Shown in pieces: positions 1 through 9,344 of a stretch of DNA of 64,000 nt. Source of the DNA: Roseovarius salincola (GTDB lineage: Bacteria; Pseudomonadota; Alphaproteobacteria; Rhodobacterales; Rhodobacteraceae); assembly GCF_026891095.1 (NCBI RefSeq), contig NZ_JAPTNL010000002.1, positions 372,001 to 436,000 of the forward strand. Reading direction: 5' to 3'. The notes below the pieces were generated by a model. The model saw only the letters and a list, made by a program, of their open reading frames with translations, searched no databases and was not told the DNA's origin. The first letter of the stretch is position 1; each line of letters opens with the position of its first letter. Made by a program: the position numbers and the translations under genes.

Positions 1-803
1 CCCTTCGCATAATCCCGGGCGCCGTCCAGCGCTGCCTGCGCCATGCCGATACATTGCGCGGCCACCTCGACGCGGCCATTGTCCAGCACCTTCATCGCCG
101 TCTTGAAACCCTGCCCCGCCGCGCCCAGAAGCGCATCCTCGGGCAGTTCGCAATCGATATTGAGCGTGAACACATGCCCGCCCTTGAGGCCCATGGTCCG
201 CTCCGGCGCGCCCGGCTCGAACCCCGGCGTGCCCTTTTGCACCACAAAGGCGGAAATGCCACGATGCCCGGCCTCGGGGTCACTGACCGCGTAGACCACC
301 ACGAAATCCGCGATCCCGCCATTCGAGATGAAGCATTTCGTGCCCTGCAGGTGCCATCCGTCTTGCGTGCGCCGCGCGCGGGTCTTCATGTCGGCGGGGT
401 CGCTCCCGGCGGTCGGCTCGGTCAGCGCGAATGCGCCCAGCATCTCGCCCGTGGCGGCCTTTGGCAGGATCGCGGCGCGCTGCGCATCGCTGCCCCCGAT
501 CAGGATCGAATCCGTCGCCAGGTAATGCGCCGTCAGCGCCGACACCGTCGAGCCACAGCCCCCCGCCACGATCTCGACCGCGCGCAGCAGCGCCTGCGCC
601 GAAATGCCGGCGCCGCCATGCGCCTCGGGCAGATTCGCGCCCAGCAAACCGGCCTCGGCCAGCAGCTTGATCTGCTCATGCACGAAAGCGGCGGTTTCGT
701 CGGTCTCGGCCGCTTTCGGGGCGATCCGCTCGGCCACGATCCGCTCCAGCATGTCGCAAAACAGCCGTTCTTCCTCGCTGAGCATGTGAAACAGCCCGCT
801 CAT
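1..803 (-). CDS. acyl-CoA dehydrogenase, C-terminus cut by window edge
   Basis: About 267 codons are visible on the minus strand, starting at the ATG at 803 and running off the left edge without a stop. The protein has the acyl-CoA dehydrogenase layout: an N-terminal helical domain, the flavin/substrate segment AFALTEPTAGSDPADM, then FISNGGIADFVVVYA and the start of the C-terminal helical domain (VLDNGRVEVAAQCIGMAQAALDGA). Family members oxidise acyl-CoA thioesters to enoyl-CoA using FAD and pass electrons to ETF. The catalytic base would lie in the missing part, so substrate class cannot be judged. The start codon overlaps the stop of the upstream CoA-transferase by 4 bp (ATGA), implying one transcript with it and with hutG. 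Confidence 0.9.
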   Translation of the reverse strand, partial: MSGLFHMLSEEERLFCDMLERIVAERIAPKAAETDETAAFVHEQIKLLAEAGLLGANLPEAHGGAGISAQALLRAVEIVAGGCGSTVSALTAHYLATDSILIGGSDAQRAAILPKAATGEMLGAFALTEPTAGSDPADMKTRARRTQDGWHLQGTKCFISNGGIADFVVVYAVSDPEAGHRGISAFVVQKGTPGFEPGAPERTMGLKGGHVFTLNIDCELPEDALLGAAGQGFKTAMKVLDNGRVEVAAQCIGMAQAALDGARDYAK

Positions 804-1984
804 GTCAGCACCCCCGCTTTTCTCAGGTTATCCAGTTGCGCGGCCTCGACGCCGCAAAGATCGTGCAGGATGCTTTCGCCATCCGCGCCCAAACCGGGGG
901 CCGATGCGCGCGCGGCGGGTTTTTCATCGTCAAAACGCACCGGCTGCGCCACCACCGCCGCTTGCCCCAGCACGTCATGGGGCAGATAGGCGATCAAGTT
1001 GCGGCTCTTCGCGTGTTCGCTGGCGCTGGCCTGCGCGATATCCCAGATCGGCGCGCTCGGCAGTTGCGCCTCGGCCAGGGCGGTCATCGCCGCTTCGGTC
1101 GTCCTTGCGCGGCTCCAGTCCTCGATCATGGCTTTCAAAGCGGGTTCATGTCGTGTGCGCGCCTCGTCCGTGGCAAAGCGCGCATCCTGCGCCAGCTCCG
1201 GCTGGCCGATCAGCTCGGCAAGGCGCGCGAATTGGGCGGGCGTCAGCACGGCGATCACCACCTGCCCGTCCTGCGTCGCAAAACAGCCGAACGGGGTCGA
1301 GAGCGGATGCCGGTTGCCCACGCGTCCGGGCGTTTCGCCAGCGTAAAGATACTGCGCGTGGCTGGTAGTCAGCAGCGAGAACAGCGCGTCATACATCGCC
1401 ACATCCAGCGTCGCGCCCTGTCCGCTGCGCGCCTTTTGCACCAGCGCCGCCATGATCGCCCAGGACCCGAACAAGCCGCCCATCAGGTCGGCGATCGATT
1501 CCCCGGTCTTCAGCGGCGCGCCGCCCTCTTCGCCGGTGGCGGCCATCAGCCCCGACATCGCCTGCACCACAAGGTCATAGGCGGGCAGGTCGCGAAACGG
1601 TCCGGTCTGCCCGAATCCCGAGATCGAGCAATAGACCAGCCCCGGATCGTCACCGCGCAGCCTTTCAGGCCCAAGCCCGATCTTTTCCGCCACGCCGGGG
1701 CGGAAATTCTCGACCACCACATCGCAGCCCGCCGCGATGGCGCGCGCCAGCCGCAACCCCTCGGGGTCCCTGAGGTTCAGTGCGATGCTCTTCTTGCCGC
1801 GATTGTTGAGAGTGAACAGCGCGCTTTCGCCCTCGGCGAAGGGGCCGATATGGCGGTAATCATCGCCGCGCGGCGGCTCCAGCTTGATGATCTCGGCGCC
1901 CAGGTCGGCCAGCAGCGCGGTGCAATAGGGGCCTGCCAGCACGCGGGTCAGGTCCAGCACGCGGATACCTTGAAGCGGCTTCAT
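800..1984 (-). CDS. CaiB/BaiF family (class III) CoA-transferase
   Basis: A 394-residue protein with the class III CoA-transferase pattern. The N-terminus is RVLDLTRVLAGPYCTALLADLGA, followed by VENFRPGVAEKIGLG and ISGFGQTGP. The segment GESIADLMGG carries the probable catalytic Asp at about residue 166, which forms an acyl-anhydride intermediate in this family. Such enzymes move CoA from one carboxylic acid to another, commonly from succinyl-CoA. The gene overlaps hutG upstream and the acyl-CoA dehydrogenase downstream by 4 bp each, so all three are probably translationally coupled. An acid-activating CoA-transferase followed by an acyl-CoA dehydrogenase suggests activation then oxidation of a small acid; the acid is not identifiable from sequence. 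Confidence 0.88.
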   Translation of the reverse strand: MKPLQGIRVLDLTRVLAGPYCTALLADLGAEIIKLEPPRGDDYRHIGPFAEGESALFTLNNRGKKSIALNLRDPEGLRLARAIAAGCDVVVENFRPGVAEKIGLGPERLRGDDPGLVYCSISGFGQTGPFRDLPAYDLVVQAMSGLMAATGEEGGAPLKTGESIADLMGGLFGSWAIMAALVQKARSGQGATLDVAMYDALFSLLTTSHAQYLYAGETPGRVGNRHPLSTPFGCFATQDGQVVIAVLTPAQFARLAELIGQPELAQDARFATDEARTRHEPALKAMIEDWSRARTTEAAMTALAEAQLPSAPIWDIAQASASEHAKSRNLIAYLPHDVLGQAAVVAQPVRFDDEKPAARASAPGLGADGESILHDLCGVEAAQLDNLRKAGVLT

Positions 1985-2775
1985 GACAGCGCCCCGCCGC
2001 GGCCCAGATCGTCCAGCCGCTTCAGGATGTCCGCCAGATGCGGGCGCAGCGCCCCGGCGCGTTCGTGCAGGTAGGGCCAGGGCGGGGATTCCTCCATGTA
2101 GATCGATTGCGCCAGCTCCATCTGGATCGCGTGCAGCCCCTCGGCGGGGCGCCCGTAATGGCGCGTGGTCCAGCCACCCTTGAAGCGCCCGTTCACGACG
2201 CAGCCATAGCCTTCGGCGGCGCGGCAGACGTCCTCCACCGCCTCGGCCACGGCGGGCGCGCAGGTCTTGCCCTCATTGGTGCCGATATTGAAATCGGGCA
2301 GGGTGCCCTCGAACAGAAAGGGGATATGCGAGCGGATCGAATGGCAATCATAGAGGATCGCCACCCCGTGGATCGCCTTCACGCGCTGCAGTTCCGCAGC
2401 CAGCGCAGCATGGTAGGAGGCATGCCAGGTTTCGCGCCGGTATTCCACCTCACCCCCCGATGGCGGCTCATCCCAGATCGGCGCGCCGTCGAAATCGGTC
2501 AGCGGCACGAGCCCGGTGGTGTTCTGGCCGGGATAAAGGCTTTCGCCCGACGGGTCGCGATTGGCGTCGATGACATAGCGATGGAAAGTCGCGCGCACCA
2601 GTGTCGCGCCCTCCAGAAGCCCGGCGTAAAGCTTGTGAATATTCCAGTCGGTGTCGCTCAGCCCCTTGCCGCGCGCATTGAGCCTTGCGCGGATGTCCTG
2701 GGGCACATGCGTTCCGGTATGGGGCAGGCCCAGAACCACCGGGCTTTCGCCGCGTGTCACCTCGACCGGATCCAT
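1981..2775 (-). CDS. hutG: N-formylglutamate deformylase (N-formylglutamate amidohydrolase)
   Basis: A 264-residue protein recognisable as the N-formylglutamate amidohydrolase family (VVLGLPHTGTHVPQDI near the N-terminus, AILYDCHSIRSHIPFLFEG, and the histidine-rich GGWTTRHYGRPAEGLHAIQME). It hydrolyses N-formylglutamate to glutamate and formate, the last step of the five-enzyme histidine route that uses HutF. I chose the ATG at 2775 over the longer frame because MDPVEVTRGESPVVLG is the usual N-terminus and an AGAAGAAGGA ribosome-binding stretch precedes it. That stretch is itself part of a dispersed repeat. It lies downstream of hutH with about 106 bp between and overlaps the CoA-transferase gene. 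Confidence 0.9.
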   Translation of the reverse strand: MDPVEVTRGESPVVLGLPHTGTHVPQDIRARLNARGKGLSDTDWNIHKLYAGLLEGATLVRATFHRYVIDANRDPSGESLYPGQNTTGLVPLTDFDGAPIWDEPPSGGEVEYRRETWHASYHAALAAELQRVKAIHGVAILYDCHSIRSHIPFLFEGTLPDFNIGTNEGKTCAPAVAEAVEDVCRAAEGYGCVVNGRFKGGWTTRHYGRPAEGLHAIQMELAQSIYMEESPPWPYLHERAGALRPHLADILKRLDDLGRGGALS

Positions 2776-2785
2776 CACGCCATTC

Positions 2786-2852
2786 CTTCTTCTGTTGCGA
2801 AATATCCCGGGGTGAATTGGCCGCAGGCCAAGAGGGGCAGCGCCCCTCCCTT
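2786..2852 (+). repeat. REP-like intergenic element, copy 1 (hutH-hutG gap)
   Basis: Reads CTTCTTCTGTTGCGAAATAT, then CCCGGGG, then two hairpins: GGCC-GCA-GGCC (2819-2829) and GAGGGGC-AGC-GCCCCTC (2832-2848). The same head, CTTCnTCTGnnnnnAAATA(T/C)CnCGGGG, and the G-rich hairpin recur at 13601-13662 and, inverted, at 40150-40210. Sitting inside the hut operon, it may affect mRNA stability or hutG translation, since its purine-rich end supplies the hutG ribosome-binding site. Confidence 0.7.
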
Positions 2853-2881
2853 CCTTGCCCCGATGCGCCGCCACCAGCCGC

Positions 2882-4411
2882 TCAAAGCGTCATCTCCAGC
2901 CCGGCGGCCACCACAAGATCGCCCTCGCGGATCAGCGCCGCCGCCTCCTGAAGGTCGGGCGCAAGATATCGGTCGGCCTCCAGCGCCGGGATCGCCTCGC
3001 GCAGCCGCGCGATCACTTTCTGCAACGGCGCGCTGGTGGTCAGCGGCGCGCGAAAACCGATGCCCTGCGCGCCGCAGATCGCCTCGACGCCAAGGATCGT
3101 GTTGAGGTTCGCATTCATCCGCGCCAGCCGCCGCGCGGCATGGGCGGCCATGCTCACATGGTCCTCCTGGTTGGCGCTTGTGGGGGTGCTGTCGGTGGTG
3201 CAGGGATTGGCCAGGTGCTTGTTCTCGCTCATCAGCGCGGCGGTTGTGACTTCGGCGATCATCAGCCCCGAATTGAGCCCCGGCGCAGGCGTCAGGAAGG
3301 GCGGCAGGTCGAAGCTCAGGTTCGGGTCCACCATCAGCGCCACGCGGCGCTGCGCGATGGCGCCGATCTCGGCGATGGCCATGGCGATCTGGTCGGCGGC
3401 GAAACCCACCGGCTCGGCGTGGAAATTCCCGCCCGATACGATGCGCCCCTCATCGACCAATACCAGCGGATTATCCGTGACCGCGTTGGCCTCGATCTCC
3501 AGCACCTCACCGGCGCGGCGCAAGAGGTCGATCGCGGCGCCGCTCACCTGTGCCTGACAGCGGATGCAATAGGGATCCTGCACGCGCGCATCCCCTTCGC
3601 GGTGGCTCTCGCGGATCTCGCTGCCATCCATCAGCGCCCGCTGGGCGCGGGCCGCGGCGATCTGGCCGGGATGGCCGCGCAGCGTGTGAATCGAATCGAT
3701 CAGCGGCGCGGTCGATCCCATGATCGCATCGGTCGACAGCCCCGAGGTCACGATGCAGCCCTGCGCATTGCGCCAGGCATTCCATAGCCCCGCCAGCGCG
3801 CAGGCGGTCGAAAACTGCGTCCCGTTGATCAGCGCCAGCCCCTCCTTGGGGCCAAGCACGATGGGGGCAAGCCCCGCCTGCGCCAGTGCCTCGCCGCCCG
3901 GCATGCGCGCGCCATCCGCCACCCGCGCCTCGCCTTCGCCGATCATCACCGCCGCCAGATGCGCCAGCGGCGCCAGATCCCCCGACGCCCCGACCGAGCC
4001 CTGATCGGGCACCACCGGCGTCACGCCACGCGCCAGCATATCCTCGATCAGGGTGATCGTGCGCCATGCCACGCCCGAGGCCCCGCGCCCCAGCGACATG
4101 AGCTTGAGCACCATTATCAGCCTCGTGGTGGCGGTGTCCAGCGCCTCGCCCACGCCGCAGCAATGCGACAGGATCAGGTTGCGTTGCAGCGCTTCGGTCT
4201 GATCGGCGGGGATCTTGACGCTGGCCAGCTTGCCGAACCCGGTATTGACCCCGTAAACCGCCTCATCGCCCTCGGCGGCCTTTTGCACCAACGCGGCGGC
4301 GGCCTCGACGGCGGGGCGGCAGGCGCGATCCAGGGCCGCGCTCAGTTTGCCGCGCCAGATCGCTTCCATCCGGGCCAGGGTCACCTCGCCGGGAACCAGC
4401 GTCTCGGTCAT
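2882..4411 (-). CDS. hutH: histidine ammonia-lyase
   Basis: A 509-residue protein, the normal length for histidine ammonia-lyase, which removes ammonia from L-histidine to give trans-urocanate. The substrate-site motif YGVNTGFG is at residues 53-60. The triad Ala-Ser-Gly that cyclises to the MIO electrophile is at 142-144 in [21 protein letters not shown] and the C-terminal segment [16 protein letters not shown] are also intact. The start codon overlaps the hutI stop by 4 bp, so the order of transcription is hutI-hutH-hutG. Confidence 0.97.
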   Translation of the reverse strand: MTETLVPGEVTLARMEAIWRGKLSAALDRACRPAVEAAAALVQKAAEGDEAVYGVNTGFGKLASVKIPADQTEALQRNLILSHCCGVGEALDTATTRLIMVLKLMSLGRGASGVAWRTITLIEDMLARGVTPVVPDQGSVGASGDLAPLAHLAAVMIGEGEARVADGARMPGGEALAQAGLAPIVLGPKEGLALINGTQFSTACALAGLWNAWRNAQGCIVTSGLSTDAIMGSTAPLIDSIHTLRGHPGQIAAARAQRALMDGSEIRESHREGDARVQDPYCIRCQAQVSGAAIDLLRRAGEVLEIEANAVTDNPLVLVDEGRIVSGGNFHAEPVGFAADQIAMAIAEIGAIAQRRVALMVDPNLSFDLPPFLTPAPGLNSGLMIAEVTTAALMSENKHLANPCTTDSTPTSANQEDHVSMAAHAARRLARMNANLNTILGVEAICGAQGIGFRAPLTTSAPLQKVIARLREAIPALEADRYLAPDLQEAAALIREGDLVVAAGLEMTL

Positions 4412-5601
4412 GCCTCACCTCCGAAAATCCGCCGGTAAAGCGGGTTGAACCCGATGCGATACGCCAGCTCGGCTGGCTGCGCCGCGTCCCAGATCGCGAG
4501 ATCCGCGCGCTGGCCCGGCGCAATGGTGCCGCAATCCGCCAGCCCCAGCGCCTTGGCCGCATGGCAGGTGACACCGGCCAGCGCTTCCTGCGGGGTCATG
4601 CCAAACAGTGTGCAGCCCATGTTCATGCTCAGCAGAAGCGACGACATCGGCGACGAGCCGGGGTTGCAATCGGTCGCCAGCGCCATCGGCACGCCATGCG
4701 CGCGAAAGGCCGCAACCGGGGGTTTTTGCGTCTCATGCAGCGTATAGAACGCGCCGGGCAACAGCACCGCGACGCTGCCCGCGGCGGCCATCGCGGCGGC
4801 GTCCTCATCATTGGCGTATTCCACATGATCAGCCGACAAGGCGCCGTAGCGCGCCGCCAGTCGCGTGCCGCCGATATGGCTCAGTTGCTCGGCATGAAGC
4901 TTGACGGGAAGGCCCAGCCGTTTCGCGGTGTCGAACACCCGTCCGATCTGCGCCGTGTCAAAGGCGATTCCCTCGCAGAACCCGTCCACCGCATCGACCA
5001 GCCCCTCGGCGGCGGCGGCCTCAAGGGCGGGCAGGCAGATGTCGTCGATATAGGCGTCGGGGCGGCCCTTCATCTCGGGGGGCAGCGCATGGGCACCAAG
5101 GAACGTGGTCACGATCCTGACCGGGCGCAGCGTCGCGATTCGGCGCGCGACCCGCAGCATCCTCAACTCGGTCTCGATATCCAGACCATAGCCCGATTTC
5201 ACCTCGATCACGCTGGCGCCCTCGGCGATCAGCGCATCGGCAAAGCGCAGCGCACCCGCAAGCAGCGTGGCCTCGTCGGCATCGCGCGTGGCGCGCACGG
5301 TCGACACGATCCCGCCACCGGCGCGCGCGACCTCTTCGTAGCTGGCACCGCCCAGGCGCATCTCGAATTCGCCCGCGCGGTCGCCGCCATGCACGATATG
5401 GGTGTGGCAGTCGATCAGCGCCGGGGTCACCAGCCGCCCGCCCAGATCCTCGGCCGGTTCCGTGCTATGTTCGGCAGGCAGGTCGGCGGCGGGGCCGATC
5501 CAGCGCACCAGCCCGTTCCCGATTGCGATCGCCGCGTTTTCGATCAGGCCATAGGGCCTGTCGCCAACCATCGTCGCCACTGTCGCGTTTTGCAGGAGCA
5601 T
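4408..5601 (-). CDS. hutI: imidazolonepropionase
   Basis: A 397-residue amidohydrolase-superfamily enzyme that opens 4-imidazolone-5-propionate to N-formimidoyl-L-glutamate. The metal-binding motif [19 protein letters not shown] follows a short beta-rich N-terminal domain, and [24 protein letters not shown] and [10 protein letters not shown] are present. I chose the ATG at 5601 ([11 protein letters not shown]) because AAGG lies seven bases upstream; an ATG at 5634 in frame is possible. The open frame extends much further upstream but that part overlaps the divergent hutF gene and is not family-like. It is the promoter-proximal gene of the leftward hut transcript. Confidence 0.95.
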   Translation of the reverse strand: MLLQNATVATMVGDRPYGLIENAAIAIGNGLVRWIGPAADLPAEHSTEPAEDLGGRLVTPALIDCHTHIVHGGDRAGEFEMRLGGASYEEVARAGGGIVSTVRATRDADEATLLAGALRFADALIAEGASVIEVKSGYGLDIETELRMLRVARRIATLRPVRIVTTFLGAHALPPEMKGRPDAYIDDICLPALEAAAAEGLVDAVDGFCEGIAFDTAQIGRVFDTAKRLGLPVKLHAEQLSHIGGTRLAARYGALSADHVEYANDEDAAAMAAAGSVAVLLPGAFYTLHETQKPPVAAFRAHGVPMALATDCNPGSSPMSSLLLSMNMGCTLFGMTPQEALAGVTCHAAKALGLADCGTIAPGQRADLAIWDAAQPAELAYRIGFNPLYRRIFGGEA

Positions 5602-5639
5602 TGCACAACCTTGTTGATCTGCGAGTCGTTTCATGTGAT

Positions 5640-5653
5640 TATGTCTATACATA
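5640..5653. promoter_or_regulatory. candidate HutC operator between hutI and hutF
   Basis: TATGTCTATACATA is a near-perfect palindrome (6 of 7 pairs match) centred in the roughly 74-bp gap between the divergent hutI and hutF starts. HutC repressors of the GntR family bind sites resembling TGTATATACA; this site has TGTCTATACA, one base different. A hutC-like gene lies at 7052, supporting autogenous control of both arms with urocanate as the expected inducer. Confidence 0.6.
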
Positions 5654-5675
5654 TTCCAACGGTCAAGACGGGAAA

Positions 5676-7052
5676 ATGGCGATGACACGGATCTGGGCTG
5701 AACAGGCGCTTTTGCCCTCGGGATGGGCGCGCGATGTGGCGGTGGAACTTGACGCGGCGGGGCGCATCGCCTCGGTTGCCGAAGGTCAAGCGCCGGGCGC
5801 GGGCGATCAGCGCAGCGGCATCCTTCTGCCCGCGCCCGCCAATGCCCATTCCCACGCCTTTCAACGCGCCATGGCCGGTCTGACGGAATCGCGCGGCCCC
5901 GATCCGCGCGACAGTTTCTGGACCTGGCGCAAGCTGATGTATCGCTTCCTTGACCGGCTCGATCCCGATCAGGTGCAGGCCATCGCCGCCCTTGTGCAGA
6001 TGGAGATGCTCGAGGCGGGCTATGCCACCAATGTCGAATTTCACTACCTTCACCATGCCCCCGGCGGCGTGCCCTATGACACCCTTTCGGAAATGGCGCA
6101 GCGCATCGTTGGGGCCGCACAGCAGACCGGCATCGGCCTGACGCTCCTGCCGGTGCATTACCGCTTTGGCGGCTGCGACCGGCGCGACCTGACCGCAGGG
6201 CAGATCCGTTTCGGCAACGATCCCGACCGGTTCGCGCGGCTGGTCGAAGACTCCCGCGCGGCGCTTGGCGCGCTGCCGGATGACGCGCGCCTTGGCGTTG
6301 CCCCTCACAGCCTGCGGGCCGTCACGCCCGGGGATATCGCCCGCGCGCCTGATCTGGCGCAGGGCGGGCCGCTGCACATGCATCTTGCCGAACAGGTGGC
6401 CGAAGTCGAAGAGGTGCAGGCCGCGCTGGGCGCGCGCCCGGTGGAATGGCTGCTCGATAATGCGCAGGTGGATGGGCAATGGTGCCTCATTCACTGCACC
6501 CAGATGCAGCCGCATGAAACCGAGGCGCTGGCCGCCTCGGGCGCGGTGGCGGGGCTGTGCCCGATCACTGAATCCAGCCTTGGCGACGGCATTTTCGACG
6601 GCGTGCGCTGGATGAATGCGGGCGGGCGCATCGCGGTGGGCTCGGATTCGAACATCCGCATCGCCCTTTCGGAAGAACTGCGCACGCTGGAATATTCCCA
6701 GCGCCTGCGCGACCGCTCGCGCGCGGCGCTCGCCCATGCGCAGGCCAGCACCGGGCGGCGTCTCTTTGATGCGGTCTGCGCGGGCGGCGCGCGCGCTTCG
6801 GGGCGCGACAGCGGGCGGATCGCGCCCGGTGCCCTGGGCGATCTGGTGGCGCTCGATGCGGGTCATGTGGACCTTACCGGCCAAAGCGGCGACATCCTGC
6901 TCGATTGCTGGATATTCGCGGGCAATGACGCGATGGTGCGCGATGTCTGGTCGGCGGGGCGTCACCTGGTGCAGGCTGGGCGCCACCATGCGCGCGACCA
7001 GATCACCGCCGCCTATGCGCGCGCGATGGAGCCGCTGCGGGGGGCGCTCTGA
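5676..7052 (+). CDS. hutF: formimidoylglutamate deiminase
   Basis: A 458-residue amidohydrolase that converts N-formimidoyl-L-glutamate to N-formyl-L-glutamate and ammonia. The HxH metal motif is at residues 58-60 in [50 protein letters not shown] and [10 protein letters not shown] are family features. The start is the ATG at 5676, with another in-frame ATG six bases on; the longer upstream frame would cover the operator and hutI. Presence of HutF together with HutG shows this organism uses the formylglutamate branch, which yields formate rather than formamide. The stop overlaps the hutC start (TGATG). Confidence 0.93.
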   Translation: MAMTRIWAEQALLPSGWARDVAVELDAAGRIASVAEGQAPGAGDQRSGILLPAPANAHSHAFQRAMAGLTESRGPDPRDSFWTWRKLMYRFLDRLDPDQVQAIAALVQMEMLEAGYATNVEFHYLHHAPGGVPYDTLSEMAQRIVGAAQQTGIGLTLLPVHYRFGGCDRRDLTAGQIRFGNDPDRFARLVEDSRAALGALPDDARLGVAPHSLRAVTPGDIARAPDLAQGGPLHMHLAEQVAEVEEVQAALGARPVEWLLDNAQVDGQWCLIHCTQMQPHETEALAASGAVAGLCPITESSLGDGIFDGVRWMNAGGRIAVGSDSNIRIALSEELRTLEYSQRLRDRSRAALAHAQASTGRRLFDAVCAGGARASGRDSGRIAPGALGDLVALDAGHVDLTGQSGDILLDCWIFAGNDAMVRDVWSAGRHLVQAGRHHARDQITAAYARAMEPLRGAL

Positions 7053-7783
7053 TGGCCACCGGCGCGCCGCCGCCCAAGGGCTGGCAGGCCATCCATGACG
7101 AGGTGCTGCGCCGCATCCATGCGCGCGACTGGCCGCCCGGCCATGTCATCCCCAACGAGGTGGATCTTGCGCGCGAATTCGGCTGTGCGCGCGCCACGGT
7201 CAACCGCGCGCTGCGCGCCTTGGCCGGGGAAGGCATCCTTGAACGCCGCCGCAAGGCGGGCACCCGCGTCGCCTTGCACCCGGTCAGCCGCGCCACCGTC
7301 GATGTGCCGGTGATCCGGCGCGAGATCCAGGAGCGCGGCCAGCGTTACGATTACCGCCTGCTTGACCGCGGCACCGCGCAGCCCCCGGCGGCGATCCGCG
7401 CGACGCTGGGCGCGGGCGAGGCGCTGCATGTCACCGCGCTGCACAGCGCCGATGGCGCGCCCTATGTGTTCGAGGATCGCTGGATCAGCCTTGATACCGT
7501 GCCCGGCGCGGCGTCGGAATGCTTTACGTCGCTCAGTGCCAATGAATGGCTGCTGGCGCGCGCGCCCTATACGCATGGCGATATCGCCTTTTCCGCCGAG
7601 GCCGCGTCGGCGCGCGACGCCGCATTGCTGGACACCGGCACCGGCGCGCCGCTTTTCGTGATCTGGCGCACCACCTGGGATCATGACCGCGCGATCACCA
7701 CCGTCCGGCTGGCCTATGCGCCGGGCTATCGCATCCGCACGCGGATCGGCGGCGTCGCCGCCGGAACCGGTCAGGGGGATTAA
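7052..7783 (+). CDS. hutC: GntR family transcriptional regulator, histidine utilisation repressor
   Basis: A 243-residue GntR/HutC-type regulator. The N-terminal winged helix (residues about 12-75) includes GHVIPNEVDLAREFGCARATVNRALRAL and GILERRRKAGTRVA. The C-terminal UTRA ligand-binding domain (about 95-235) has ALHSADGAPYVFEDRWI. Family knowledge: HutC represses hut genes and is released by urocanate. It is translationally coupled to hutF, and the candidate operator at 5640-5653 lies upstream of that pair, so it would regulate itself. It ends 14 bp from the convergent mannose-1-phosphate guanylyltransferase gene. Confidence 0.87.
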   Translation: MATGAPPPKGWQAIHDEVLRRIHARDWPPGHVIPNEVDLAREFGCARATVNRALRALAGEGILERRRKAGTRVALHPVSRATVDVPVIRREIQERGQRYDYRLLDRGTAQPPAAIRATLGAGEALHVTALHSADGAPYVFEDRWISLDTVPGAASECFTSLSANEWLLARAPYTHGDIAFSAEAASARDAALLDTGTGAPLFVIWRTTWDHDRAITTVRLAYAPGYRIRTRIGGVAAGTGQGD

Positions 7784-7797
7784 ACCCGCGGGCCTGC

Positions 7798-9243
7798 TCA
7801 GCCGTCGTTCTCGCGGGCATAGACATCCTCGTAGCGGATGATGTCGTCCTCGCCCAGATAACTGCCGGTCTGCACCTCAATCAGCGCCATCGGCACCTTG
7901 CCGGGGTTCTCCATCCGGTGCACCGCGCCCAGCGGCACATAGACCGACTCGTTCTCGCTGACCAGCTTCACCTCGTCGCCGATCGTCACCCGCGCGGTGC
8001 CCGACACGACGATCCAGTGTTCGGCTCGGTGAACATGGCTTTGCAGGCTCAGCGCCGCGCCCGGCTTGACCACGATGCGCTTGACCTGGAACCGCTCCGA
8101 CAGGGCCAGCGTCTCGAAATAGCCCCAGGGCCGGTGATCGCGGGCAAAACTGTCGGCCTGGCTCACGCCCTTGGCGCGCAGCGTCTTGACGACCTGCCCC
8201 ACGTCCTGGGTGCGCGACATGTCGGCCACCAGCACCGCGTCGGGCGTGGCCACGACCATCGTGTTGCTCAGCCCCAGCCCGACCACCTCGAGCCCTTCGC
8301 TTTCCGAGCGCAGCAGCGTGTTCTCGCAGTCTATCGCCGTGGCCGGCCCCGACAGGCAGACGCCATTGCCGTCGGACCCGGCCTCCTGGCGGACGGCGGC
8401 CCAGCTGCCAAGGTCCGACCAGTGATGCGCGTAAGGCACCACCGACAGGTTCCCGGCGCGTTCCATCACCGCGAAGTCGATCGAGATGCTTTCGGCTTTC
8501 GCCCAGGCTTCGGGGTCGAGCCGCAGAAAGCCGAGATCGGGGCGGGCCTTGTCGAGCGCATCGCGCACCGGGGCCATCAATTCGGGGGCATGGGCCTCGA
8601 AGGCGGCGATCACGTCGCGCGCGGCAAACAGGAAAATCCCCGCGTTCCACAGGAAATTGCCCGCCGCCAGCATGTCGCGCGCGACATCGGCATCGGGCTT
8701 TTCCACGAAACGGCGCAGCGCCACGGCACGGCCCGATCCGTCAGGCGCCTCGCCCAGCTCCAGGTAGCCATAGCCGGTCTCGGGGCGCGTCGGCGTGATC
8801 CCGAAGGTCACCATCTGACCGCTCGCGGCGGCCTCGGCCCCGGCGGCGATGGCGGCGTGAAAGGCTTCGGTGTCGGGGATGACGTGATCCGACGGCGCCA
8901 CCAGCATCAGCGCGCCGGGGTCGCTTGCGGCCACATGCAGCGCCGCGGCCAGAACGGCGGGGGCGGTATTGCGCGCCTCCGGCTCGATCAGCACCGCGCC
9001 GGGCTCGACACCGGCCTCCAGCATCTGTTCGGTCACCATGAAGCGGAAATCGGCATTGGTCAGCACCACCGGCGCGGCGAATGACAGCCCCGCGCCTTGC
9101 CCGCTCAGCCGCTTTGCGCAGCCCTGAAGCAAGCTCTCATCGCCCAGGATGCGGGCGAACTGCTTGGGATAACCCTTGCGCGACAGCGGCCAGAGTCTCG
9201 TGCCCGAACCGCCGCAAAGAATGACCGGAGTGATCGTCTGCAT
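7798..9243 (-). CDS. mannose-1-phosphate guanylyltransferase / mannose-6-phosphate isomerase (bifunctional type)
   Basis: A 481-residue protein with the two-domain layout of the AlgA/ManC/XanB family. The N-terminal nucleotidyltransferase has the signature GGSGTRLWPLSRKGYPKQF at residues 11-29, then APSDHVI and FVEKPD. The C-terminal cupin (about 365-480) carries RPWGYFETL, VKPGAALSLQSHVHRAEHWI and VPLGAVHRMENPGK. It makes GDP-mannose from mannose-1-phosphate and probably isomerises fructose-6-phosphate. Together with glmM and ugd next door it supplies sugar nucleotides for surface polysaccharide. It ends convergent with hutC. Confidence 0.93.
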   Translation of the reverse strand: MQTITPVILCGGSGTRLWPLSRKGYPKQFARILGDESLLQGCAKRLSGQGAGLSFAAPVVLTNADFRFMVTEQMLEAGVEPGAVLIEPEARNTAPAVLAAALHVAASDPGALMLVAPSDHVIPDTEAFHAAIAAGAEAAASGQMVTFGITPTRPETGYGYLELGEAPDGSGRAVALRRFVEKPDADVARDMLAAGNFLWNAGIFLFAARDVIAAFEAHAPELMAPVRDALDKARPDLGFLRLDPEAWAKAESISIDFAVMERAGNLSVVPYAHHWSDLGSWAAVRQEAGSDGNGVCLSGPATAIDCENTLLRSESEGLEVVGLGLSNTMVVATPDAVLVADMSRTQDVGQVVKTLRAKGVSQADSFARDHRPWGYFETLALSERFQVKRIVVKPGAALSLQSHVHRAEHWIVVSGTARVTIGDEVKLVSENESVYVPLGAVHRMENPGKVPMALIEVQTGSYLGEDDIIRYEDVYARENDG

Positions 9244-9289
9244 CTGTCAAAAATCCCGTCGCATCATCTGAACGTTTCCGCCTTCCTGC

Positions 9290-9317
9290 CGCGCCTTTGG
9301 GGCAAGCCAAAGGCGCG
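9290..9317. terminator. perfect 11-bp stem hairpin after glmM
   Basis: CGCGCCTTTGG, a 6-base loop (GGCAAG), then CCAAAGGCGCG, lying between the glmM stop and the guanylyltransferase start on the same strand. There is no T-run on the minus strand, so it may block exonucleases or attenuate readthrough rather than act as a classical intrinsic terminator. Confidence 0.45.
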
Positions 9318-9344
9318 CCGCGGGCATTCTGTTGACCTTGGCGC

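Noticed and set aside
4408..6120. 570-residue version of imidazolonepropionase with a long N-terminal extension
   Set aside because: The extra part is antisense to hutF and would include the operator; a good ribosome-binding site precedes the ATG at 5601.
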